DNA of 64,000 nucleotides from NCBI RefSeq assembly GCF_022606295.1, contig NZ_JAHHZS010000012.1, positions 62,001-126,000 on the forward strand, written 5' to 3'. Origin of the DNA: Arthrobacter bambusae. Its GTDB lineage: Bacteria > Actinomycetota > Actinomycetes > Actinomycetales > Micrococcaceae. Under the pieces are notes generated by a model. The model was not told the origin of the DNA, searched no databases, and saw nothing but the letters and a program-made list of their open reading frames with translations. Positions 44,573-54,461 of the stretch are shown here, in pieces; position 1 is the stretch's first letter; each line of letters opens with the position of its first letter. A program made the position numbers and the translations under genes.

Positions 44573-47122
44573 GTGCGTATCCCACTTACATGGCTGCGTG
44601 AATTCGCGCAGGTTCCGGCCGACGCCACGGCCGAAGACGTCATGGCGGAACTCGTCAAGGTCGGTTTTGAGGAAGAAGCGGTCCACCGCCCCACGGACGA
44701 ACTCAAGGGTCCCATCGTGGTGGGCCAGGTCCTGAGCCTCGTCAAGGAACCGCAGTCCAACGGCAAGACCATCAACTGGTGCCAGGTCCGCGTTGTCCCT
44801 GAAGGCCAGGAGCAGACCCTGACCGGCAAGGGCATCGATCCTTCCGGCGTGCAGGGCATCATTTGCGGTGCCCACAACTTCGTCGAGGGAGACAAGGTTG
44901 TGGTGACCCTCCCGGGCGCCGTGCTCCCGGGTGACTTCCACATTTCCGCCCGCAAGACCTACGGGCACCTGTCGGCAGGCATGATCGCCTCCGTCCGTGA
45001 ACTCGGCATCGGTGAGGACCACGACGGCATCCTGGTGCTCTCCCGCATCGGCTTGGATCCCGAAATCGGCACCGACGCCATGTCCCTTCTGGGCCTCTAC
45101 GACGAAGCCGCCGAAATCAACGTCACCCCGGACCGCGGCTACGCGTTCTCCATTCGTGGCGTGGCACGCGAGTACGCCCACGCCACCGGAACCGTCTTCA
45201 CGGACCCGGCGGCCAAGGTCAACGCCCCCGCGGCGCTCTCCGGCGGCTATGGCGTCAAGCTCAACGACGACGCCCCCATCTACGGCAAGCCTGGTTGCGA
45301 CCGTTTCGTGGCCCGCACAGTCCGCGGCGTGGACGCAACCCGTCCCACCCCGCCATGGATGGTCTCCCGGCTGCGTCTTGCCGGCATCCGCTCCATTTCG
45401 CTGCCTGTCGACATTTCCAACTACGTGATGCTCGAACTCGGCCAGCCGAACCACTGCTACGACCTCGACAAGCTTTCGGGCGACATCGTGGTCCGCCGAG
45501 CCGTCGCGGGCGAGAAGATCACCACCCTTGACGACAAAGTGCGGGCGCTCGACGTCGAAGACCTCCTGATCACCGACGACTCCGGTGCAATCGGCATCGC
45601 CGGCGTGATGGGGGGAGCCAACACCGAGGTTTCCGATTCGACCACCAACATCCTGGTCGAGGCCGCGCACTTCGACGAGGTCTCGATCGGTCGCTCGCGC
45701 CGCAGGCACAAGCTGCCGTCGGAGGCGTCCAAGCGATTCGAACGCGGTGTGGATTGGCAGGTTGCCAACGTAGCTGCCCAGCGCGTCGTCGACCTCCTGG
45801 TGGAACTGGCCGGCGGGACGGCGGACGAAGCCGGCACCGACGTCGGGACGGCACCTGACGCCGTCACCATCGAGCTGCCGGCAGGCTACGCGGCCTCCCG
45901 GATCGGCATCGACTTCACGGAAGAGCAAATCACGGGTTCCCTCAAGGACCTCGGCGCCATCGTCCTGAAGGACGAAGCGAGCGACTCCTACGTGGTCACG
46001 GCACCGAGCTGGCGCAACGACCTGGAAACCAAGGAAGACCTCTCCGAGGAAATCGCGAGGCTGGTGGGCTACGACAACATCCCGGCAACCCTGCCCGTGG
46101 CCCCTCCTGGCCGCGGCCTGACCCGGACCCAGCAGCAAAAACGCCGCGTGGTCCAGGCCCTCGCCGACGCCGGGCTCACCGAGGTCCTGTCGTACCCGTT
46201 TGTCTCCAAGTCGGCCAACGACACCTTCGGCGTGGCAGAGGAAGGCGCGGCACGCACCGCCCTCAAATTGGCCAACCCGATCAGCGAGGAACACGGCTAC
46301 CTGCGTACGTCCGTGCTTCCGGGCCTGATCGAGGTGGCCCGCCGCAACCACTCCCGCGGTTTCCGCGATCTCGCCCTTTTCGAGGCAGGCTCGGTGTTCC
46401 TTCCGGACGGTCAGCTCGGCACGGCATCCATCCCGCCGCTGGGAGTCAAGCCAACCGACGAGGTCCTTGACGGACTGTACGACGGCGTCCCGGACCAGCC
46501 GCTGCACATTGCCGCGGTCTTGACCGGCCATGATTCCCCGGCAGCCGCGGCCCACACCCCGCGTGCCTGGGACTGGGCCGACGCCCTGGATGTTGCCCGG
46601 CTCGTCGGCGACGTCCTCGGCGTCGAACTCGTCGTCAGCCAAGGCAGCCACCAGGCGTTCCACCCGGGCCGGGCCGCCCGGTTGGCGCTCCGCTCCGGCG
46701 ACGTCGTCGGCTACGCCGGCGAGTTGCACCCCAAGCTGCTCGCCGCCCATGACATGCCGGCGCGCTCCGTTGCCCTCGAGCTCAATGCGGACGCACTGTT
46801 CGACGCCGCTCCGGACGTCATTGTCGCCAAGCACATCTCCGGTTTCCCGGTGGCCACCCAGGACGTAGCCCTTGTGGTGCCGCAGGACGTTCCGGCGGAC
46901 GCAGTGCTGGCGGCCCTCCGGGAAGGCGCCGGCGAACTCCTCGAAGACGTCGCCTTGTTCGATGTCTACGCGGGCCAGGGGATCGAAGACGGCAAGAAGT
47001 CGCTCGCGTTCGGGCTGCGGTTCCGTGCCTCGGACCGCACTTTGACCGCCGACGAGGCATCGGCGGCACGTGAGGCCGCCGTCGCCGTCGCCGCAGAGCG
47101 ATTCGGGGCAGTCCAGCGCTGA
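44573..47122 (+). CDS. pheT: Phenylalanine-tRNA ligase beta subunit
   Basis: 849 residues, full length. It holds the tRNA-binding EMAP-like domain, the B3/B4 editing domain that clears Tyr-tRNA(Phe), the B5 domain and the C-terminal FDX anticodon-binding fold. Visible landmarks are GVQGIICGAHNF, SRRRHKLPSEASKRFERGVD, LETKEDLSEEIARLVGYDNIP and the end YAGQGIEDGKKSLAFGLRF. GTG start two bases after pheS, so translation is coupled. Confidence 0.97.
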   Translation: MRIPLTWLREFAQVPADATAEDVMAELVKVGFEEEAVHRPTDELKGPIVVGQVLSLVKEPQSNGKTINWCQVRVVPEGQEQTLTGKGIDPSGVQGIICGAHNFVEGDKVVVTLPGAVLPGDFHISARKTYGHLSAGMIASVRELGIGEDHDGILVLSRIGLDPEIGTDAMSLLGLYDEAAEINVTPDRGYAFSIRGVAREYAHATGTVFTDPAAKVNAPAALSGGYGVKLNDDAPIYGKPGCDRFVARTVRGVDATRPTPPWMVSRLRLAGIRSISLPVDISNYVMLELGQPNHCYDLDKLSGDIVVRRAVAGEKITTLDDKVRALDVEDLLITDDSGAIGIAGVMGGANTEVSDSTTNILVEAAHFDEVSIGRSRRRHKLPSEASKRFERGVDWQVANVAAQRVVDLLVELAGGTADEAGTDVGTAPDAVTIELPAGYAASRIGIDFTEEQITGSLKDLGAIVLKDEASDSYVVTAPSWRNDLETKEDLSEEIARLVGYDNIPATLPVAPPGRGLTRTQQQKRRVVQALADAGLTEVLSYPFVSKSANDTFGVAEEGAARTALKLANPISEEHGYLRTSVLPGLIEVARRNHSRGFRDLALFEAGSVFLPDGQLGTASIPPLGVKPTDEVLDGLYDGVPDQPLHIAAVLTGHDSPAAAAHTPRAWDWADALDVARLVGDVLGVELVVSQGSHQAFHPGRAARLALRSGDVVGYAGELHPKLLAAHDMPARSVALELNADALFDAAPDVIVAKHISGFPVATQDVALVVPQDVPADAVLAALREGAGELLEDVALFDVYAGQGIEDGKKSLAFGLRFRASDRTLTADEASAAREAAVAVAAERFGAVQR

Positions 47123-47169
47123 CGGACATCAACCCGGGGGTCCAGGGGCTGGCTGTTCACATCCAGTCC

Positions 47170-47814
47170 TTGGACCCTGCCGATTCCGCCGCCATCGAAA
47201 AGATCGCGGCGGAATTGCTGTCTCCGGCCGAGACGCTTCGGGCAAACACCATGGCCCCGGCCCTGCGCCTGGAATTCCTGGCCTCCAGGCTGGCGCAGCA
47301 AGTCTTTGCGGCCACCCTTCTGGGTGTTCCCGCCTCGAAGCTCCAGGCGGCCTACGAGTGCCCGGACTGCGGTTCCGGTCCGGACATCGCGCATGGCCGG
47401 CCCGGATACCTGCTCGACGGCGGCCCCGCACCCTTGGCGCTTAGCGCCTCACGGTCGTCGGGCTGGGTGCTGTTTGCCGCCGTCGTACACCCCGGACCAG
47501 GGCTCCGGGTGGGCGCCGACCTGGAAAATGCCGCGGGCACGGAGTTCACCGGCTTCGACGACGTCGCCCTCACCGTGCGGGAGCGGCGCCATCTCGACGC
47601 GCTGGATCCCGCGGGGCGGCCCCAGGAGCGAGCACGATTGTGGGCGCGCAAGGAAGCCTGGTTGAAGATGACGGGCGACGGGCTCAGGGTGGCCCCGGAT
47701 TCCCTCGATGTGCTTGACAGGGCGGGGCTGTGGGACCTCGAACTCCCGTCAAGCGCGGGCGGCCGGGATCTTCCGGCCGGTCTGCTTGCCGCCCTCGCGA
47801 TATCGGCACGCTAA
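47170..47814 (+). CDS. Sfp-type 4'-phosphopantetheinyl transferase
   Basis: About 214 residues from a TTG; the frame is open upstream into pheT without an ATG or GTG close by, so the true start is uncertain. RVGADLEN is the (V/I)GxD metal motif and WARKEAWLKMTGDGL the WxxKEA motif of Sfp-type enzymes. CPDCGSGPDIAHGRP resembles the CxxCG...HGKP region. It would load phosphopantetheine onto the carrier domain of the NRPS encoded 1.5 kb away. It is convergent with the M1 peptidase gene. TTG and lack of a ribosome binding site suggest low expression or reinitiation from pheT. Confidence 0.8.
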   Translation: MDPADSAAIEKIAAELLSPAETLRANTMAPALRLEFLASRLAQQVFAATLLGVPASKLQAAYECPDCGSGPDIAHGRPGYLLDGGPAPLALSASRSSGWVLFAAVVHPGPGLRVGADLENAAGTEFTGFDDVALTVRERRHLDALDPAGRPQERARLWARKEAWLKMTGDGLRVAPDSLDVLDRAGLWDLELPSSAGGRDLPAGLLAALAISAR

Positions 47815-47841
47815 GTCCTTGGACAGGCTGGATTTTCGGGA

Positions 47842-49239
47842 TCAGCCGAAAGCGGGCACCCTTGCCTGGTACAGCCACGGTTCCAGGACACTTCCCGCGT
47901 CGAGCCCCGGGACGTAAGTGTTTGCCGCAGCGATGAATTCCTCCGTGGAGACCGAGCTGTGGCGCTTGGCCTCGGTCCAATGGCGCAGCAATCCGAAGAA
48001 CGCTTCGTCTCCACATGCGCGGCGGACGGCGTGGAGGGCCAGGGCCCCGCGCTTGTAGACGCGGTCATCGAACATGTGCTCCGGTCCGGGATCCCCGATC
48101 ACGAGGTCCTGGGCGCCCATGTCGAGCTTGCGCCACGCGGCCCTTGCGCGGTTGGCGAGGGACATGACGCCCGCCTCTTCGGACCAGATCCACTCGGCAT
48201 AGCACGCGAAGCCCTCATGCAACCAGATGTCCCGCCAGCTGCTCACGGTGAGCGAGTTGCCGAACCACTGGTGGGACAGCTCGTGGGCGATGAGGCGCTG
48301 CGCGTCCCACGATTGCTCCATGTGGTTCCTGCCGAAGATGGAGAGGGTCTGGGCCTCAAGCGGTATTTCCAGTTCGTCCTCGGTCACCACGGCCGTGTAT
48401 TCGGCAAAGGGATACGGACCGAAACACTCCACAAAGGTGCGCATCATGTCGGCCTGCCGTGCCAGGCCTTCGCGGGCCTCGGTCAACAAACCGGGGGAGA
48501 CAGCAACGAACTGGGGCACCGGAGCCTGCCGCAGGGCTTCGGCGTGATGGGCAGTTCCGGCGCGGACCCCACCCGGGGCGGGGCTGAGCTGGTGAAGCCG
48601 GTAGCGTCCGATTTGCACGGTGGCGAGATAGCTTGCCATCGGCTCGGCCTGTTCGTAGACCCAGGTTTCGCGGCTTGATTTCCTGCTGTGGGAGACGAGG
48701 CGGCCGTTGCAGATGGCGCGGTAGTTGTCGTCGGTGGTGATGCTGATCAAGTAGCTGGACTTGTGCCGGGGATGGTCGTTGCACGGGAACCAGGACGCGG
48801 CGCCGTTCGGCTGCCCGGCAACCAGCACGCCGTCTTCGAGCTCTTCCCACCCGACTTCGCCCCACAGGCCCCGGCGCGGCTTCGGGTTGCCGTCGTAGCG
48901 GAGTTCAACCGTGAAGTGCTGGCCTGCCCGCAAGCGGTCTTTGGTGGTGATCACGAGGTGTTCGCCGCGCGGGCTGAACTTCGGCACTTTCTTGCCGTCA
49001 ACCAGGATTTTGGAAGCCTTCATGCCTACCAGGTCGAGGACTACGGAGTCCGTGTCTTCGAGCGTGACGCAACGGAGCACGGCGCGTCCGTTAAGCCGGT
49101 TGCTGCCCAGGCTGTAGTCCAGGTCCAGTTCATACCTCTGGACCTGGAATGCCGTGCTCCCATGGTGCAGGGTGTAGGGATCGGCGGCAGTTGTAGTGGT
49201 TTCCCGCGCTTGGGGTGTTCCGGGTTCGCTGCGGCTCAT
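47842..49239 (-). CDS. M1-family zinc aminopeptidase (Pld-like candidate)
   Basis: 465 residues from the ATG at 49239 (in-frame ATG at 49284 also possible). The gluzincin site HELSHQWFGNSL with the second Glu ligand in WLHEGFACYAEW is intact. The upstream substrate loop is EDELEIPLEAQ instead of the classical GAMEN. No signal peptide or membrane helix is seen, so it is probably cytosolic. It lies 82 bases downstream of the Pls-like NRPS on the same strand. The known epsilon-poly-L-lysine-degrading enzyme of Streptomyces is also an M1-type zinc aminopeptidase, so a product-degrading or self-protecting role is plausible but inferred. Confidence 0.85.
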   Translation of the reverse strand: MSRSEPGTPQARETTTTAADPYTLHHGSTAFQVQRYELDLDYSLGSNRLNGRAVLRCVTLEDTDSVVLDLVGMKASKILVDGKKVPKFSPRGEHLVITTKDRLRAGQHFTVELRYDGNPKPRRGLWGEVGWEELEDGVLVAGQPNGAASWFPCNDHPRHKSSYLISITTDDNYRAICNGRLVSHSRKSSRETWVYEQAEPMASYLATVQIGRYRLHQLSPAPGGVRAGTAHHAEALRQAPVPQFVAVSPGLLTEAREGLARQADMMRTFVECFGPYPFAEYTAVVTEDELEIPLEAQTLSIFGRNHMEQSWDAQRLIAHELSHQWFGNSLTVSSWRDIWLHEGFACYAEWIWSEEAGVMSLANRARAAWRKLDMGAQDLVIGDPGPEHMFDDRVYKRGALALHAVRRACGDEAFFGLLRHWTEAKRHSSVSTEEFIAAANTYVPGLDAGSVLEPWLYQARVPAFG

Positions 49240-49320
49240 GTGCGCTGGCTGCCTCCGTGTAGCTTGTTGTGTCGGGGTCCTCATGGGCTGGTAATTAATA
49301 AGCCCCCTTGCCAATCTACG

Positions 49321-52300
49321 CTACGGCCCGGACCACGGGCTGACGGGGTTGCCCATCCAGTAGGTGCCCGCGGGAACCGTCTCTCCACGCATGACGAGCG
49401 ACGCCGGTCCCACCGTTCCGCCGGCCCCGATGCTGGCGCGCGGCAGGATCACGCCGTGCGGACCCATCGTGGCGCCGTCACCGAGGACCACGGTGTCGAT
49501 GCTCATGATGCGGTCATGGAAGAGATGTGTCTGGACCACGCAGCCGCGGTTGACCGTGGAGCTTTCGCCGAGCGTGACGAGGTCGGCTTCGGGCAGCCAG
49601 TAGCTCTCGCACCAGGTACCCCGGCCGATTTTCGCGCCGAGCGCCCGGAGCCACCACACCAACGCCGGCGTGCCGGATGCTGAACGCGCAAACCAAGGGG
49701 CACTGACCATTTCGATGAAGGTGTCCACCACCTCGTTGCGCCAAATGAACGAGCTCCACAGGGGATGTTCGCCCTCTTTGATGCGCCCGACCAAGACCCA
49801 CTTCGCGGCCACCGAACTCGCAGCCGCCACGGCACCCGCGGCGAGGATCACGACGCCTCCAAGGACGGCGGCGAGCCAGTAGGAGGTCTCGGTGGCGATC
49901 CAGTCGAGGACCAGCATGATGCCGACGGCGATCCCCACCGTCAGCATGACCGGCACCAAGCGGCACAGTTCCCACAGGGCCCGTTTGGCCTTGAGGGCCA
50001 ACGGCGGGTTGAAGGTGAGGCTCTGATCCGCATTGACGGCAGTCCTGCGCAGCCTGACGGGAGGACTCCCCAGCCAGGAGGTGCCCGATTTGGCCTTGGC
50101 CGGCGTGGCGGACAGGACCGCCACGAGTGAGTTCTTGGGAACGCTGCGGCCTGCGGCGGTCATGCCGGAATTGCCCAGGAAGGAGCGTTTGCCGATCTTG
50201 GCCGGAGCGATTTTCATCCAGCCGCCGCCGAGCTCGTAAGAGGCCACCATGGTGTCGTCGGCGAGGAACGCGCCTTCGCCGATGGTCGTCATGCGTGGAA
50301 GCAGGAGCACCGTGGAAGCTTCCACGTTGCGGCCTACCTTGGCACCCAGCAGGCGCAACCACACCGGGGTGAAGAGGCTGGCGTAGATCGGGAAGAGCAG
50401 GTCCCGTGCCATGTCCAGCACACGTTCGGTAGCCCAGACCTGCCAGCCGACGCGGCTGCGGACCCGGTAGTACCCCTCCTTGAGGCCGACGCCGAGCATC
50501 CGGGTGGTCGCCAGGATCAAGAGGAGATTGCACAGGAACCAGGCCAATGCCGCCAAGGGGATGGCAGGCAGGAGTTCCGGGAAGGCGTCCTGCAGGGAAC
50601 TCCTGCCTTGGATGAATGCCAGGATGACGATCGCAGCGACGAATGCCGAGATGTAGGGGATCAGGGCGAGCAGCGCCGAGGCCGCAGCGAATGCCGCAAA
50701 CCAGAGCCTGCCGATCAGGTGGTGTGACGAAGGGGTCTCGGGCCAGCCATTCTTGGCTTTGCCGCGGCGCTCGGCGGGGGAGCCGGCAACAAGATGCCCG
50801 GCCTTGACCTTGCCCAACACCGCGGAGCCGGGCTCCACGCGCGCACCTGCGCCGATGCTGGTTCCCGGCATGAGGGTGCTGCGGGAGCCGACTGTGGCGC
50901 CGGCACCTACGTGGATGGCGCCGATGTGGACGAAGTCGCCGTCGATCCACCAGGCAGAGAGGTCCACTTCGGGTTCGATGTTGGAGCCGCTGCCCAAGGA
51001 GAGCAGTCCGGTGACCGGAGGCAGCGAGTGCAAATGGACGTTGTTCCCGATCTTCGCCCCGAGTGCCCTGGCGTAGTAGGGAACCCACGGAGCGCTCGCG
51101 AGGCTGATGGCGCCTGAAAGGTCCTGGATCTGTTCTGCCAGCCACAGCTTCAAGTGGACTTTGCCCGAGCGCGGGTACGTTCCGGGACTGACGCCGCGCA
51201 AAAGGGTTCGCGCGGCCAGAATCGAGATCCCCATGCGTCCCGGCGGGCTGACGAACACCAGCCACGATGCCAGGATCCACCACCAGGACACCACGGGAGC
51301 GGCGGTGAAACCGGCGAAGTCGGCCAGTAAGCGGTTGGCGGCCATGAGGTACGTGAGCCAACGCATGCCCACCAGGATGTTGAGGAAGATTCCCATCAGG
51401 GTCTGGAAGATCTGCGATTTCCGGGAGGTGGGGCGGACCGTGCGTTCGGCCGCCGGCCCTTGGATGCCGCCTTCCGGCAGTGACTGCCGCGCGGCGTCGA
51501 TCAAGGCGCCCACGCGAGGAGTTGCATAGATTTCGGCCACCGTGATGGTGGGGTACCGCACGCGCAGCGCCGAGACGAGTTGGGCTGCGGCGAGGGAGCC
51601 CCCGCCGTAGGCGAAGAAATCGGCGTCGAGCGAGGTGACGCTGGAGCCGAGGACGCTTTCCCACTGTTCAACCACCCATTGGGCGTCCTCGGGGAGGTTG
51701 AGTGGTGCTTTGTCGGCATCCGCGGCGCCCGCGCCGGCCAGTGGCCAGGGAAGCGAATGCCGGTCCACTTTGCCGCTGGTCTTGGTCGGAAGCGAATCGA
51801 CGACCGTCAGCAGCGGGATCAGCGCGGCGGGAAGGCTTTCCGTGAGCAATTCGCGGGACGCTGCGAGGTCGATGTCCCCTGGTCCGGCCGGAGCCAGGTA
51901 GCCGACCAGTATCTGGTTCCCCGCCGCCGTCGTGCGGACCGCAGCCGCGGCGCCGGCGACTCCCGGGAGGGCCTGCAGGGCGGCGTCAATCTCACCGAGT
52001 TCGATGCGCCGGCCGCCAAGCTTGACCTGTTCATCCGCGCGGCCCTGGAAAACGAGGCCGGCTTCCTCGTAGCGGACGAGGTCGCCGGAGCGGTATGCGC
52101 GTTCCCACCCCAGGGACGGCATGGGGGCGTACTTTTCGGCGTCCTTGGCCGGGTCGAGGTAGCGGGCCAGTCCGACGCCGCCGATGATCAGTTCGCCTGT
52201 CTCGCCTTCCGCGACGGGAATACCGGCAGCATCGACGACGGCGAGGTCCCAGCCGTCCAGCGGCAGTCCAATCCGCACCGGGCCATCCCCGCCTAGGGGA

Positions 52301-53253
52301 GCCGCGCAGGCCACGACGGTTGCTTCGGTGGGGCCATAGGTGTTCCACACTTCGCGGCCGTCAACGGCGAGACGCTCTGCGAGTTCCGGAGGGCAGGCTT
52401 CGCCACCGAAAATGAGCAGGCGCACGTTTTCGAGGGCTTCCGCGGGCCACAGGGCCGCGAGTGTGGGAACGGTGGAAACCACCGTGATGCCGTGGTTGAT
52501 GAGCCACGGGCCAAGGTCCACGCCGGAACGCACCAAGGCGCGCGGGGCCGGGACAAGGCAGGCGCCGTGCCGCCACGCCAGCCACATTTCTTCGCAGGAA
52601 GCGTCGAAGGCCACGGAAAGGCCGGCGAGGACCCGGTCCTGCGGTCCGATCGGATCCTGCTGGAGGAAGAGCCGGGCTTCGGCGTCGACAAAGGCGGCGG
52701 ATGAACGGTGTCGCACTGCCACACCCTTCGGCGTGCCGGTGGACCCCGAGGTGAAGATGACCCAGGAATCGTCGTCCAGCCCGGGTGCGCGCGGAGTCGG
52801 GTGCGGTGTGGGGCGGTCCGCGGACACATCGATCCTGCCGCCCTTGGTGACGACGGCAGACACTTTGGCTTCTCCGAAAACCAGCCGTGCCCGTTCCTCG
52901 GGATCGTCCGCGTCCACGGGCACATAGGCGGCCGCAATCGAGAGGATCGCCAGGATGGCAATGTAGAGATCGTTGGATCCGGAGGGAACCCGGACGCCGA
53001 TCTTGTCCCCGGGGCCCAGACCGGCTGCGTTGAGCGTTGCAGCAAAACCGTGTACCTGTGCCATGAGTTCTGAATAACTCAGCGACTTCTGCCCGTCGTC
53101 GAGGGCAGAAGCCTCCGGAAATGCCAGGGCCGTGTCGTGGAGGATCTCCACGAGCGTGCGCGCGGGCGGGGCGGCTGCTGAACCTTGCAGCTGGGGCAGA
53201 TGCACCGCTTGGAGTTCCAGGCTGTCCGCCGGGATTTCATGTTCCTGGGTCAC
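49321..53253 (-). CDS. Pls/PosA-type membrane-bound single-module NRPS
   Basis: 1310 residues from a GTG at 53253. An adenylation domain comes first (FTSGSTGTPKG about 167-177, core FDASCEEMWLAW, YGPTE about 306, catalytic Lys near 495 in TKTSGKVDR). A carrier domain follows, with the phosphopantetheine Ser about 553 in FFAYGGGSLAAAQL. The C-terminal 700 residues hold six membrane helices in three pairs, each pair followed by a soluble domain that begins with a LGAK(I/V)G hexapeptide-repeat motif. This A-T-TM-(C)x3 plan is that of epsilon-poly-L-lysine synthetase and relatives. There is no thioesterase and no classical condensation domain. It should activate one amino acid and polymerise or couple it. 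The substrate is unknown; Glu following FDASC may favour a basic residue (inference). Confidence 0.9.
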   Translation of the reverse strand: MTQEHEIPADSLELQAVHLPQLQGSAAAPPARTLVEILHDTALAFPEASALDDGQKSLSYSELMAQVHGFAATLNAAGLGPGDKIGVRVPSGSNDLYIAILAILSIAAAYVPVDADDPEERARLVFGEAKVSAVVTKGGRIDVSADRPTPHPTPRAPGLDDDSWVIFTSGSTGTPKGVAVRHRSSAAFVDAEARLFLQQDPIGPQDRVLAGLSVAFDASCEEMWLAWRHGACLVPAPRALVRSGVDLGPWLINHGITVVSTVPTLAALWPAEALENVRLLIFGGEACPPELAERLAVDGREVWNTYGPTEATVVACAAPLGGDGPVRIGLPLDGWDLAVVDAAGIPVAEGETGELIIGGVGLARYLDPAKDAEKYAPMPSLGWERAYRSGDLVRYEEAGLVFQGRADEQVKLGGRRIELGEIDAALQALPGVAGAAAAVRTTAAGNQILVGYLAPAGPGDIDLAASRELLTESLPAALIPLLTVVDSLPTKTSGKVDRHSLPWPLAGAGAADADKAPLNLPEDAQWVVEQWESVLGSSVTSLDADFFAYGGGSLAAAQLVSALRVRYPTITVAEIYATPRVGALIDAARQSLPEGGIQGPAAERTVRPTSRKSQIFQTLMGIFLNILVGMRWLTYLMAANRLLADFAGFTAAPVVSWWWILASWLVFVSPPGRMGISILAARTLLRGVSPGTYPRSGKVHLKLWLAEQIQDLSGAISLASAPWVPYYARALGAKIGNNVHLHSLPPVTGLLSLGSGSNIEPEVDLSAWWIDGDFVHIGAIHVGAGATVGSRSTLMPGTSIGAGARVEPGSAVLGKVKAGHLVAGSPAERRGKAKNGWPETPSSHHLIGRLWFAAFAAASALLALIPYISAFVAAIVILAFIQGRSSLQDAFPELLPAIPLAALAWFLCNLLLILATTRMLGVGLKEGYYRVRSRVGWQVWATERVLDMARDLLFPIYASLFTPVWLRLLGAKVGRNVEASTVLLLPRMTTIGEGAFLADDTMVASYELGGGWMKIAPAKIGKRSFLGNSGMTAAGRSVPKNSLVAVLSATPAKAKSGTSWLGSPPVRLRRTAVNADQSLTFNPPLALKAKRALWELCRLVPVMLTVGIAVGIMLVLDWIATETSYWLAAVLGGVVILAAGAVAAASSVAAKWVLVGRIKEGEHPLWSSFIWRNEVVDTFIEMVSAPWFARSASGTPALVWWLRALGAKIGRGTWCESYWLPEADLVTLGESSTVNRGCVVQTHLFHDRIMSIDTVVLGDGATMGPHGVILPRASIGAGGTVGPASLVMRGETVPAGTYWMGNPVSPWSGP

Positions 53254-53360
53254 GTTCGAAGCTTCTCGGATTGAAGTGAACAAAAAGTGTCAGCGGCCGC
53301 GTGACCGTTGCCATGGCCTAGCCCAATGCTAAGTGAAAAGCCAACGAGCTGTTTATTCGA

Positions 53361-54326
53361 TTATGGGAGCAACAGTAGCTTGCCGGTGGTGTTGCGGCCC
53401 TCCAGGTCGCGATGGGCCTGGGCTGCGTCGGCGAGCGGGTACGTTCCGCCAATCCGGACTTTGAGCGCGCCGCTGGCGGCAGCGCCGAAGACTTCAGCCG
53501 AGCGCCAGCGCCGCTCCTGCGGGTTCTGGAGGAAATGGCCAAGGGTGGGGCGCGTCAGGGACAGCGATCCGCCCGCGTTCAGCCGCTGGGGATCGAAGGG
53601 TGGCACAGGACCGGAAGCCGCCCCGAACAGGACGAGCGCGCCGCGGACGCGCAAGCTCGCGAGGGAACCGTCAAAAGTATCCTTGCCGACGCCGTCGTAC
53701 ACCACGTTCACGCCCGTGCCATCGGTGAGCTCGCGGACCTTGTCCGCAAATCCGGTGTAGCGCAGGACTTCGTCCGCGCCGGCTTCCCGGGCAAGGGCTT
53801 CCTTCTCGTCCGAGGAGACCGTGGTGATGACGCGTGCGCCCCGGGCCTTGAGCAACTGCGTCAGGATGAGTCCCACGCCGCCGGCGCCGGCATGCGTCAG
53901 GACGGTCTGGCCCGGTTCCACGCGGAAGGAAGAGTTGATCAGGTAGTGCGCGGTCATTCCCTGCAGCGGCAGTGCTGCCGCTGTGTGGTCGTCGACGCCG
54001 TCCGGCACGGGAAGTGCCTTGTCCGCGTCTACGAGGGTGTACCCCGCGTAGCTGCGGGATCCTTCAGCCGTAGCGACCCTGTCTCCGACGGCGAAGTCCT
54101 CGACGTCGGGGCCGATGGCCTCCACGGTGCCTGCAGACTCGGAGCCGGGGGTGAACGGATACTCGACCTTGTAGGTGCCGCTGCGCTGATACGTGTCAAT
54201 GAAGTTCACTCCGGCGGCTGCAACTTTGACGAGGAGTTGTCGCGGGCCAGGAACCGGAACCTCTGCTTCGGTGAGTTCGAGGACTTCAGGTCCTCCCGCT
54301 TGCCGGGCGATGATCGCTTGCGTCAT
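53361..54326 (-). CDS. Zinc-independent quinone oxidoreductase (MDR family)
   Basis: 321 residues. A medium-chain dehydrogenase/reductase with a GroES-like start (GVNFIDTYQRSG), the quinone reductase signature, and a Rossmann loop in THAGAGGVGLILTQLLK. No zinc ligand cysteines are seen. It reduces quinones with NADPH. The start is well supported by GGAGAAGGAG 4 bases before the ATG. It lies 107 bases upstream of the NRPS start on the same strand and could be co-transcribed, but no functional link is evident. Confidence 0.92.
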   Translation of the reverse strand: MTQAIIARQAGGPEVLELTEAEVPVPGPRQLLVKVAAAGVNFIDTYQRSGTYKVEYPFTPGSESAGTVEAIGPDVEDFAVGDRVATAEGSRSYAGYTLVDADKALPVPDGVDDHTAAALPLQGMTAHYLINSSFRVEPGQTVLTHAGAGGVGLILTQLLKARGARVITTVSSDEKEALAREAGADEVLRYTGFADKVRELTDGTGVNVVYDGVGKDTFDGSLASLRVRGALVLFGAASGPVPPFDPQRLNAGGSLSLTRPTLGHFLQNPQERRWRSAEVFGAAASGALKVRIGGTYPLADAAQAHRDLEGRNTTGKLLLLP

Positions 54327-54461
54327 GGGTCTCCTTCTCCGTCGAGGCACTTTCGTGCCCGCATTCACACAACCATCCTAGGGAGCGGAGTCCGTCGAGT
54401 GTCCAGTCAGCTGCTGGGGGCCGTGGTTCGCCGTAACGTGGCCCGTGGCCTTCCGGGCGCG

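Noticed and set aside
53253-53283. CGTTCGAAGC near the NRPS start considered as a sixth SOS box
   Set aside because: The spacing and second half-site do not match the 18-base pattern of the five accepted boxes.
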